Translations under genes and position numbers: made by a program
The notes under the pieces: generated by a model
Seen by the model: the letters and a program-made list of their open reading frames with translations, nothing else
Told to the model about the DNA's origin: nothing
The model's database searches: none
From: Hysterangium stoloniferum
Lineage: Eukaryota; Basidiomycota; Agaricomycetes; Hysterangiales; Hysterangiaceae
Reading direction: 5' to 3'
Assembly (NCBI GenBank): GCA_015178975.1
Contig: WHVD01000076.1
Coordinates: forward strand, 310,001 to 374,000
Length of the DNA stretch: 64,000 nt
Part shown: piece after piece, positions 37,008 to 47,100 of the stretch
Numbering within the stretch: position 1 is the first letter of the stretch
Layout of the letters: every line of letters begins with the position of its first letter

Positions 37008-38316
37008 AGAAGGCCAATTAAAAGTTTGTTGTATTTCTCCCAGATGGCCCAAGTCCAGAATATAAGAACTACTGTACAGTAATTGTCAATTTGGCAGCTA
37101 GAAATATGTAAGTCACAAGATACATACATTCGGCTATTGGTATTCCTATCATAGTGCACCCTGGTGAATGAATATCATGCAGTGTCATGAAATGATATAT
37201 GCCACTGCAATTACCCACATCTGGCAGTAGTATATATCATTTTTCACATTGATAGCGAAAACCCTGGGAGCACAACTGTCAGAAAATATAAGTTTGTTAT
37301 TTTGAGCAATGTAAGTTGCAGCACTTGCAATTACAAAACAAAGTGCTATCTATGAGAGCCGAGTAGCATGTTGTGACATAAAGTAGTGCCCAATGTTCTG
37401 AGGTGGTAGCCAGATCAGTTCTCTTCCCAGAGATAATAAATTATCATAAATCTTAATCAATAGCAATAATTCCTATACAAAGTGCAGATAGATATGGGTA
37501 CAAACCAAGACAGCAAAGCTAGCAACTGGGATTTGAATCTTTAGTACACCTTTTACAGTCCATTGCATCAAGCTCCCTCACTGTTGCAACACTGTGGGAT
37601 ATTACAAACAATCAGTGGTAGAAGAAAATGCTTTATAAAGCTCACAGCTACAATATAATTCTCCTCAATGATGTTGTTATATGGATTCATTTTGTAAGTA
37701 TATGAAGGTGTAACAAGCCAATAGGCATGTGATGCTGTAAGAATGTAGATATCAATGCAGAGGATGCAAATACAACCGAATTAAACTTTGGCCACTTAAC
37801 CATGATCTTATAAGACCACCCCTGAAAGAAAGGGTGGGTTTATGGACTTGGATATAGCTGTTCATAGTATGCCACATCAGACAGGTGGCACACTTTACCA
37901 AATGTTTACCAATTGCCACCCCTCCAATATCTGGCTCAATGATAAAGCTATACCTTAGCCACCTTATACATAACACTTATTACTGTAAGACTATATAGTA
38001 GCAAAGCCATCTTGACCTGACAGCCTTAGACACCCATATCTGCCCATATCAAATAGACTCAATGTGTGCTCGACCAATGATAGATATCAGTGGAGTTCCA
38101 GTTGGTGAGCAATTCAATAGATGTGCCACTGTCTGATGACTTACCAGTGGGTGCTGAATAGCTACATAATACCCTTGATGGCCAACCATGCCCAAACCAT
38201 TACAGAACACTAACATCTACACTATAGTTGAGTAGTGGATGATTCACCATTAGCTCTGGCTCGTGGTGTCTGACTCATGGTTAGGGAGGAGTCTTGCAGT
38301 ATGGATTGAAGTAGAG

Positions 38317-39203
38317 TGTTAAGTTCTGGATCTTCTGGGGATATTCCGGACACTTCCCAGAAATAATCCCACGGAGTTTCAGAGAATTAGTCTGGGAGTT
38401 TCCGGGGATTAGTAATGGGAGTATTGGAATATTACCAGAGTACAGATGGACTTGGATTCAGCTCATGTGCTGTGCCCTCATGCACTCACTCAGATGTCCA
38501 TATTTCTGAGGATGGATAAATGCCAGAGAGTTTATGGATATGTACTTGGAAGTTCCAGGAGCTCCAGATATCCAGAGTCCAGAGAGTTCCAAGGATTGAG
38601 TGTACAGATAGACAGAAGAGATACAAACTAATTTGAGATTAAAACTAAGGAGTAAGTACATGACTATGGAAGACTATATAGGAGTTACCACTATTGTACT
38701 ACAAACCAAGATCACAATAAAGCAGTTTGGGATGATTATTCCAAAATGGGAATACAATAAACAAATGAGTGAATACTTGTCAATCAACAAGTTACCATAT
38801 ATGGAACAAGGACAGGATCCGGAAGTATGGGAACTATGAATGTTCTGTAGTCAGAAGTCAGGGTTGGATATTGAGGTGGATGTTGTATTGGATATTGAGG
38901 TGGATGTTGTATCAGATATTGAGGTGGATGTCAGAAAGTCAGATCAGAGATGGGAGTCTGGGCCAGGGAATGACCACAGAACATGTGTAGAAGTCAACTA
39001 CTGAAGGGCAGAGTCCAATGAGTTCCGGGTCATAACAGGAGGTGTCTAAATGAGGGCAGAATACCAGAATGGGATTTGCCTTGAAGGGATGAGGGTCAGG
39101 TTCCAGTGGATTCCGGATCTTGATACTGGTCTGGAAGATGGTTCAGACCCAGAGATAATATCCGGGAAATACTCTGAAGAGTTTCCAGGAATGGATCTTC
39201 ACA
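38317..39203. mobile_element. Solo LTR, 887 bp, with 5-bp target duplication
   Basis: Starts TGTTAAGTTCTGG and ends GGATCTTCACA. Flanked by TAGAG at 38312-38316 and 39204-39208. Unit A has the empty site GAAGTAGAGGCG (about 17450). It carries a worn family core near 38450 and a small tandem array at 38870-38935. Confidence 0.85.
38870..38935. repeat. Tandem repeat, 24-bp unit, about 2.7 copies
   Basis: ATATTGAGGTGGATGTTGTA is repeated with a 24-bp period inside the solo LTR at 38317-39203. The related LTRs at 1.1 and 35.3 kb do not show it. Confidence 0.7.
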
Positions 39204-39571
39204 TAGAGGCTTTGCAGTTGGGGTTTTCCAGCCAAAATGGAAGAATTTAAAGGGTAATTGCTGATTATATATACAGCTGGATGTTTTCTTTTCTGTTCAA
39301 ATGGTCACATTGAAAATGACCAGGTGTCTCAAGATGTAGAGTCTGCCATCCTCTGCCAGACATAACAAGTTTGGCTGAGGTAAGTGGGAATGGGCTTCCT
39401 GTAGAAACTAAATATTGACTATTGAAACTTTTCTTTGCCATTTATTAGAATCACATGGCAAATGAGTTTAAGACTACAGATATAACAGGTATAAGGGGGA
39501 CACCTCAAGGAGTGTTCAATGGATGGATCCTCATCTTGTATAAATTATATAACACCTTTCCGAAATGGATT

Positions 39572-40070
39572 CTAGAGGGAAATGGGAGTGCAACCAACAT
39601 TGACCTACATGTCTGATTAATGGGATTAATTTTTTGTCAGAATTTAGTACTCACAACACCATCGAACTTACATCCTTGCAGCATATGGGATGTTGGGTGC
39701 AGTTTCCCCCTTTTCCATCTCCACTGTCAAAAATATCTCAGAGAAATTTTGAAGAGGATGCATCATAACTGACATGAGAATGAGGGTAATGCACTCCAAC
39801 CCAATAATAGCAGTAGGATCTTTGAGGACAATGTTGAGTGGCTTCAGGAGTCCATTCATGTGCACGGTGCCTGTGGCTCCAACATTCTTGCAACATTTTG
39901 GAGATCCTAAAGTGGCAGGGCTCATTAATAAATAGTAAAGTGCTGGAGGATGGAGCATGACTACCTGTGTTGCATTGAAGAGGAGGAGGAGGAGGACTTG
40001 GTGATGCAGCAGAAGAAGGAGGACTTGTGAGGAGACTGAAGACAGCAGGGACAATAAGAATGAATTTCAT
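39572..40070 (-). pseudogene. Hydrophobin 4, class I type, decayed
   Basis: From ATG 40070 to the TAG at 39572-39574. The signal sequence is shortened (MKFILIVPAVFSLLTSPP) through loss of the alanine run. Intron 1 sites are intact (GTAGTC..TTAG), giving QCNTGSPKCCKNV. Exon 3 lacks one T after KDV, which shifts the frame before the last cysteine. The loss turns GATGTTAAG into GATGTAAGT, a good splice donor. Using it with the old acceptor would restore the frame to VNVGC and remove six residues. The TATA box of the other copies reads TTTAATAC here. Many CpGs are mutated. I call it a pseudogene, with the rescue splice as an open possibility. Confidence 0.7.
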
Positions 40071-40390
40071 TTTGATTTACTGAAGTGATAAAATGCTCAA
40101 CTGTGTTGTTTTGTTGGGGAAATGTGTTCACTCGCTGGCATTTAATACTTGAAAAGATCACTGAATTCTTTTTTCTTTCAAAATAATTTCCCCAAGTTCC
40201 ATATTCAAGTATCATCCAAGAACATAATATGAATGAAAAATATCTTGTCAAGATGACCAATGTGAATACACATTATCAGGAAAGTTGATCTATGAGCAAT
40301 TCAATTGTCAAACATCATGATATCAGAAAAGCTGGCAAGGACATTCATCTGCCATTTGATCTCATGCTCAAGATGATGCTCCACAGTATG

Positions 40391-41057
40391 GGAGGGTGTT
40401 TATAATTACTATAATATCAAATATTTATTAATAAAAGCCTTATTTTTACAAAACTCGATCTCTAAATAGTGACATATCCTCTGAGTATTATATTGTTAAC
40501 CACCAATCACAAGAAACAATTCTTCATATTACATCCTAATTAATTCAGAGTCAATTAATAGAACCTATTGTATATGGGTTTCCAAGTTATGTAAATACTT
40601 GCTAATACTTTTGTTGTTAATTTGTTTTTTAATAACTAAACTGTAGTTATTTCCTAGTAAATCTGTGAGATGTCATTGGAAATTTTTCATCCTATGGCCT
40701 TCTTTATTAAGTGAAACCATGTATATATTCTAGGTATGTTGAATCAAGTAGAAATCTGTTTAGATTGACAGATCCATTCCGAAGTAATACATATGTATTT
40801 AGAGGTGCCAATGATATACATATGCATGGAATGGACTATCTAAAAGTATCTATTTTTTAAAAGCATTAGTGTTTCAAACTACTAATTTTTTTGATTGTCT
40901 ACTCATGTCCAGAAAGATTCTTTAGTTTGTAATGTACGAGAGAGTTTAAAACTTTTTGAAAGTTTTAAAAACCAAATTATAATCACATCCCAGATGTTTA
41001 AATGACTTTTAGAGTATATTAGAATTTGGTATACTTAATAATTTTCAGATATCCTCC
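40391..41057. mobile_element. AT-rich non-coding insertion, MITE-like
   Basis: 667 bp absent from the paralogous spacers (empty site CGCAGAGTGTGG near 18590). Ends are GGAGG and CCTCC, a minimal terminal inverted repeat, with ATG on both sides (40388-40390 and 41058-41060) as a possible 3-bp duplication. There is no open frame. The class assignment is tentative. Confidence 0.45.
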
Positions 41058-41284
41058 ATGTGGTTCCCATTGTAATATGGCTTTTTTGGCTAAATATCAG
41101 GGTTCAGGATGAGATCACAATGCTGCAAATACACTCTAACAGAAAAAAGGTTCACTCAGTGATGCTTTGAACAAGAAAGTACAAAAAACCTAAAGATGAT
41201 CTACAGACTTAGTTATGTGAGACCAAGCCCCAAAGCACCACAAAAGGTATAGTAACATAGCCAATTCAGGATCCTTCAGCACAT

Positions 41285-41553
41285 TGTATTATAAATAGTA
41301 TAAGTTGACTTATTGTAATACACAATCTACAAGGGGGTACTAGACTTGTAATAATAGTACTTGTTTGTCAATCAATGTGTCAGTTAGTGAATCACCTTCT
41401 GACATGATAGGTATGGTGCTAGTTTAGGCATACACTGGTTCTGGCATGTATTAACCTCAGAATGCATAGTCCACAATTAGCATCTTCATATGAAAAAGTG
41501 AAGAAATGGATGAACCACCCCTAGGAAAAGGGTGTTTTCATCACCAATTCTAA
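41285..41553. mobile_element. Dispersed LTR-like repeat, copy 2
   Basis: Absent from the equivalent spacer near 29128. Flanked by CACAT at 41280-41284 and 41554-41558. Shares its whole length with 32045-32345. Starts TGTATTATAAAT; the right end is TTCTAA or, if two flank bases are counted in, TTCTAACA. Confidence 0.6.
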
Positions 41554-41891
41554 CACATTGGACACCTGGATGACAAGTGATGGATAGATAAACCTCACTG
41601 AAGCAACCTCAGTTTGTTGCCCCAGCATCAAAGGACTCAGTAATAGACCAGGAATGGTGACCGAATATACTGGTTCTCGACTCGGAGTTTCTATTGACAA
41701 ATGCCATACTGCTGCTATCAGCCATATCAGAGAAAATGCCATGGTTGTTGGAGGAAGCGCAGTAGAATGCAGTCACCTTCCCGCTTGGAGGTTCCTTAGT
41801 GATCTCAACTTTGAAGCTGTCTGTTCCCTACAAAGTAAATAAAAGTATTGAAATGAAGCAAAGTCACTGACACAAAAACAAACTCACTTTG

Positions 41892-42723
41892 TGTTACAAC
41901 CGGACAAATCCTGCCGGACTCCGGGCACTAACCCGTATGCCCCCACGCGCTACAAGCACCAATCGTCTGTTTATAGGATTTCCCGCCCGGACTCCATTAC
42001 GTCAAGACTCGTTACGTTCGACCTCATTAAGACACATATCAGTCACCGGACTTCCCCCGGATCCCGTCTCTGTCTATGTCCGTCTTTGTCCCACGCATCA
42101 GTCACTGGAACCCGCTCAGAATCCCGTCACCGCTCTAATTGAGCCCTGTTCCCATTTTAGTCAAATGACCTGTCACGATTTAGGACTCCGCTCCCGCTCT
42201 GTTTCCCGTTATGGGTTATGCTTTGTCACGATTCGGACTCCGCTCCGTTCCGTTCCGTTCCTAACACCAATTTGGTGTTTACTATTCCCGTTTCATGTTT
42301 TGTTAGTTTCGTTTCGCCATTACTGGATTTGGTATGTCATTCACTCCATGGTCTATATAAACTGGCAGATGCTGTACATACAATCCAGTCAGAAAATTAG
42401 CTTAGATTCCCCCCAGTAATCTAATAATATTTTCCGCTCTAAAACCTTACTCGATTCACATCGCTCGCACTAGTCGGAGCCCACGGGCTCCGGCGCATCT
42501 ATCTCTCTCAACCAACTCGACTCACGACCCACAACCTCCGACTTACGACCCACGACCCGACTTACGACCCACGAACCCCGCCCGGACTCCCCGGGATCCC
42601 CATCCGTCCGTTTGAAATTGGACAACACGATCTAGCGAGGGCGCAGCCTATAAGCTGAAGCCAAGTCCTACTGGATATCCCGTGGGTTTCTCCGGAAACC
42701 CGGCCTGTGTGTGTATCCTAACA
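41892..42723 (+). mobile_element. Solo LTR, 832 bp, with 5-bp target duplication
   Basis: Starts TGTTACAACC and ends TATCCTAACA. Flanked by CTTTG at 41887-41891 and 42724-42728. The unit A empty site reads CACTTCGTGCAC (about 18830), so the duplicated target already carried the CpG-decayed form. The LTR keeps many CpGs, a TATATAAA box near 42354 and the core ATAAGCTGAAGCCAAGTCC at 42650-42668. Confidence 0.88.
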
Positions 42724-43230
42724 CTTTGTATACATTGGAATGTTCAACTAATTACTGTACAGTACAAACAGAAATTGCATTTTTACTACCTCTTGCATCT
42801 GGAAATTACCAGATGTGACCATTTTCTAGGTAAACCATGTTCTAACCATGAGAAGGCCCAGTTTTCCTAGAAAAGGGTTCTCTTTAAGTCTTTGGAGGTC
42901 TTATCATGGACTTGCCTGCCATGAGGAAACTGAGATCACATGCGGGCGGGAACCAAGAGTCGACACACTGAGCTGCAGAAAAAGGCTGACTGTAGTTACT
43001 ATTAAAAAATAGTATGAGTTGGGTTAAAGAAATTGTCCTGGGTTGAAATATATATATATACCTTCCAGACATAGAAATTTACGAAGTGCTCAGAGGAGTT
43101 CTTAGAGTATATAAAATTTCCACACATTTTCAAACATTTGAACATTCTGAAGAAGCTTTATATTCTCCCTGAAATTTAGATGATATTCTGAAATCGAGAA
43201 TTTAAGCCATAGTGCTGTGATAGTGGATAT
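42724..43230. other. Decayed spacer and ABC 3' flank, unit C
   Basis: Continues the spacer equivalent to 18830-19328. No gene. Includes a short (AT)n run near 43050. Confidence 0.5.
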
Positions 43231-44240
43231 TTATTGATTACACTGGCTGTGCCGAGATGCCTCCTCAGCCATCTCATACAATGTGGCCTGATCTCCACTC
43301 TCATCCACCAAAGATTTCAAATATCCTCCATCCTTCTTAAGTAAATTACCTGGTGTATCGAATTCAACCATATTTCCAGCATCCAACACCATAATCTTGT
43401 CAGCATCCATGATCTACAGAAATATTATTATCTATCTCTCAAGGTTGCAACAAATTAACAGATAATGGACCATTTGTAGTCTATGCGCCACTGTGATCAA
43501 AGTGACATCCTTCAATGCTTTTCTTAATGTATTCTGGATGATTGAATCTGTGGCATAATCGATTGCACTAGTCGCTACAGTATATACATATATCTCCATT
43601 AGCTAGTGTGCTTCCATCTGATCCAATCAAGTACCTTCATCCAAAATTAAAAGTTTACTTTGTCTTAACATGGTTCATGCCAGCGCCAAAATCTGCCACT
43701 GACCAACAGACAAGTTTCTACCACCACTGGATATCGCACTATCCAACACAATGCTGTAATTATTTTCGCCATGTTCCTGCAATTTAAATAATCCAGCTGA
43801 ATGCAAAGCATCATTCAATGTTGCATCTGAATGCTCCAAAAAAGGATCAAGATTCTCACGTAGTGTTCCACTCAAAAGCTCAGGGACCTGTGGTATAATC
43901 ATAATGCTCAACCTCAAGGCATTGAGATTAATGGAACTAGTCACTAAGCCATTGAAGAGAACCTGGCCATCGGTGGGGATACACTGCAATAATGATAGCA
44001 TCAAGGATGATTTTCCACTTCCTGTATGACCAACGACACCTATCCTTTCACCAGATTTGATTTCAAAGGATATATTATGGAAAACCTTGGATCATGAATT
44101 AGCGAACATCATAATGGTTTTGTGAAAGAAATACCTCTGGTCCATCGGCAGAATAGTGTGCACAAAGGTTCTCCACGATAAGTGAACCAGAGGCCAGCCA
44201 ATATGCTGGTGGCAGGCCATTTGCGATAGCCAGAAATGTC
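43231..44240 (-). pseudogene. ABC transporter 3, 3' end only, CpG-decayed
   Basis: Matches the last kilobase of the two full transporters. The NBD2 part TDGQVLFNGLVTSSINLNAL and signature LSVGQ are readable, then the Arg codon of ALARA is a TGA stop near 43677. A last exon ends CNQ-stop at 43231-43233. Changes against copies 1 and 2 are mostly CG to TG or CA. The match stops at about 44240 inside the exon before NBD2, where unrelated AT-rich sequence begins. No membrane domain or NBD1 is present. Confidence 0.8.
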
Positions 44241-44505
44241 ATGTGAATATCATGTGATTTCTCATGTTTAATGCTAGCTGATGAGTTCTATTTTATTAAA
44301 ACAAAAAAGAATTAAATTTGTATCTAGCTTAGATTTGGTTCTAAAAATTTGAAATAAATTGTAAAAATTCAATTTATTTCTGATGAATATGTATACAAAG
44401 TTTTGTAAGCAATATAAATACATTTTAATTCAATTTCTCAATTCTCTTTGTTTTTGAAGGGAAGTTAGAGGAAAAATTGTTAAATACATAACAAGTACAC
44501 CTTTT
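44241..44505. other. AT-rich sequence of unknown origin
   Basis: Unrelated to the cassette copies. No open frame or terminal repeats recognised. It joins the ABC remnant to the DUF6533 5' fragment. Confidence 0.35.
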
Positions 44506-44870
44506 TAACAGTCAATTGCATCAAGCTCCCTCACTGTTGCAACACAGTGGGAGATTACAAACAATCAGTGGTAGAAGAAAATGCTTTATAATGCTCATGG
44601 CTACAATATAGTTCTCCTCAATGGTGTTGTTATATGGTTTCATTTTGCAAGTATATAGAGGTGTAATGAGGTGATAAGTGTGTGATGCTGTAAGAATGTA
44701 GATATCAATGCAGAGAATGTAAATGCAACTGAACTACTGTAAACTTTGGCCACTCGACTATATAGGTCCCCTGAAAGAAAGGGCAGTTCTATGGACTTAG
44801 ATCTAGCTGTTCATAGTGTGCCAGATCAGACAGGCAGCACACCTTACCAAATGTTCACCAAACTGCACAA
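44506..44870 (-). pseudogene. 5' end and upstream region of a DUF6533 gene, fragment
   Basis: Repeats 16690-17060: the start codon region (TTGCATCAAGCTCCCTCACT) and upstream sequence to CAAATGTTCACCA. Exon 1 breaks off after a few codons at the left junction. CpGs are partly lost. Confidence 0.6.
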
Positions 44871-44927
44871 CGGCGGAGCTTAAAAGGGGAAAATACTCCC
44901 ATTACAAAGAGTTTTCGAAATTTGCTC

Positions 44928-47100
44928 CAAGAAGGAGGGTCATGAATCCCGCAATTGTCCTCAAGGAAAATTCCTTTCGGCGCCCAAGAAGGGTACTGTG
45001 ATATCAGCTGGATCTGTCAGAGTTAAACGACTCACAGATTTGGAAAAGAAAAAGGAGCGTGCTGAGATTCCACTACACATGGCCTCCTTTGTGTCGAGAA
45101 ATACGGAAGACCAACAGGAGTTTAATAGTTTGCATGAGCGGATTTACGCATCTTGGTTACAAAAATCAATTACTGAATATTTTGGGCCGGATACTGCCAT
45201 CGCTGAGGGGCAAAATCCAAGGACACGATTTGAAGTGTCCTTGACAACGGCAGATTTTGTGATCAAAGATAATGTTTTACCCGGGCCTCACCTGCATATT
45301 GGAAAGGTAGAATGTAGGGAACCTGGGTATCGCGTGGAGCAAAGTATCTTAAGTAACTTCGAATGGTCTGGGAAAAGACTTACCAATAACTGTGCCGACC
45401 GAATTGCTGTTGCAACCCTGATACAACATCAGTGTTGCCTGTATTTTTCAAATGTTGAGTCCATTGATGCCGGGATGCATCACACCGAACGGTTTAAGGT
45501 GATATTTGATCCTTATCACTGGACATATGAATTAGTAGATCACCTCCGTCCCCACTTGTATATGGCGATATCAAAACAGGCCCTCCTAAGTGGGGACTGG
45601 ACAATCGCTCAAATGGCTAGTACAGCTATTTTAATGGAGGGCGGGACAGATCGAGAAGAGTTTTTAGAGGATGACGAACCAATGAGAGAAAACAGGCCCA
45701 CTCCAGGACAGTACCTCCTGGCCGCTTTGAAAGAGTACTTCACGCCAGAAGAGGCTTTGCAGGAAGGAATTTCCCCTGAAGCTCGGTTTCAGGTCCATAC
45801 AGAAGAGTCTGGCTTGCGGATTTGGGATGAATCCAATACTGACTTGCCATTGTTTATGCCGTGGTCTGTGTTCAGGGTTGACGAAGCCATAGAGGATAAA
45901 ATACAAGCCGTATATGAAGAACACATACCTGGGTTCACCGAAGATATGCCAGCTTTTCGACGACACTGCCAGGAGGCAATGTGTAAGTTGTTGGAGATTC
46001 GTTTTCGAGTCTATTATAAGACAGGCATCTTGACGGATTTAAATGGGGTGGAGCGACAGCGATTTATCATCCGATTCACGGCAGGGTCGTATCGGATTCG
46101 TGACCGGGAGTTATCAGTAACGTACCTGGTTACGAAGGACCATCTCCAACAGGATGAATGGACCGTGCCACACATTGTGGCCAGGGGAGAAGTCACAGAG
46201 GACTTATCAGGGGCAGTTGTGTTTGTCAATGCCGCTCATATGCCTACGAAAAAGGCGTTAGTACATAGGAAAAAGAGGCAGTTACAAAATAACGGGGTGG
46301 AAATGGTCCAGCGTACCTCAATGCAACCAAAAGACTTTACTCGTTGCTTACCGAAACCTGTGGTCATTGAGGCATTCATCAATGAACGACCGGTGAAAGC
46401 CCTGATCGATAGTGGATCACTTGCAGACTTCATGTCGATGACGTTAGTCGATCAGCTGCAAGTAGTCAAGGATCCACTAGTAAAACCACTTACTATCCAG
46501 TTGGCTGTTCACGGATCACGGTCAAAAATTAATTATTCAGCTACTGCTGAGTTTTCATATCAGAAAATAAAGTGCACTCGGCGTTTCGATGTTGCTAACC
46601 TTGATTCGTATGACTTGATATTAGGGACCCCTTTCATATTTCAACATCAAGTTATGATGGGGTTGAATCCAACAAGGGTCAACATTGGGTCAGCGCAGCC
46701 ACTTCCCATGGAAGGAGACACCATCGAGACTCTCCGTTCTGCGGTAGCTGAAATTTTTGACGATGAGTTAGAGAGGTTAAGGGCAGATTTACGTGCTGAG
46801 GTGGCTGACCTGGACCCAGACACTGCATCAACAGCACTGCCTCCATTACGGGCTGTTAATCATACCATTCCAATAATTGATGACGCCAAGGCTTACTCAT
46901 GGAGACCATCCAAATGTCCCGAAGCAATGAGAGATCTATGGCATGAAAAGAAAACCGCGTATATCAAAAATGGGAGGTGGAGGGTAGCCACGGGAACGAA
47001 CCCATGTCCTATGCTCATTATTCCTAAACCTCCAAAAGCGGATGGAACATTGCGAATACGCACTGTAGTGGATAAGCGTGAGCAGAATGCTAACACATAA
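44928..47100 (+). CDS. Gypsy 1: knuckle remnant, unknown domain, protease, start of RT
   Basis: Open frame from the truncated zinc knuckle (KKEGHESRNC) to a frameshift. Between the knuckle and the protease lies a region of about 450 residues with two similar segments, EYFGPDTAIAEGQNPRTRFE and EYFTPEEALQEGISPEARFQ, of unknown function. The retroviral-type aspartic protease follows with LIDSGSLADF near 46400. The linker ends in PMLIIPKPPKADGTLRIRTV, the first RT motif. Loss of two bases in the run before AAGCTGGCGACC (compare 59085) creates the TAA at 47098-47100. The absence of an ATG shows that this is an internal piece of a Gag-Pol polyprotein. Confidence 0.82.

Larger units (their letters stand above)
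34300..37568 (-). pseudogene. DUF6533 gene copy C, CpG-decayed and interrupted
   Basis: Collinear with 14992-16716. It starts at an ATG-equivalent at 37568, then keeps SLGRE and LIW with a 6-bp in-frame deletion. A further 1-bp loss (GGGCAC for GGGACAC) shifts the frame. The block VVLIFWTWAIWEKYNKLL is readable near 37060, with R changed to W. Two LTRs (35337-36409 and 36758-37007), each with a target duplication, split it. Most CpGs of copy A are TpG or CpA here. It cannot encode the original protein. Confidence 0.75.
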
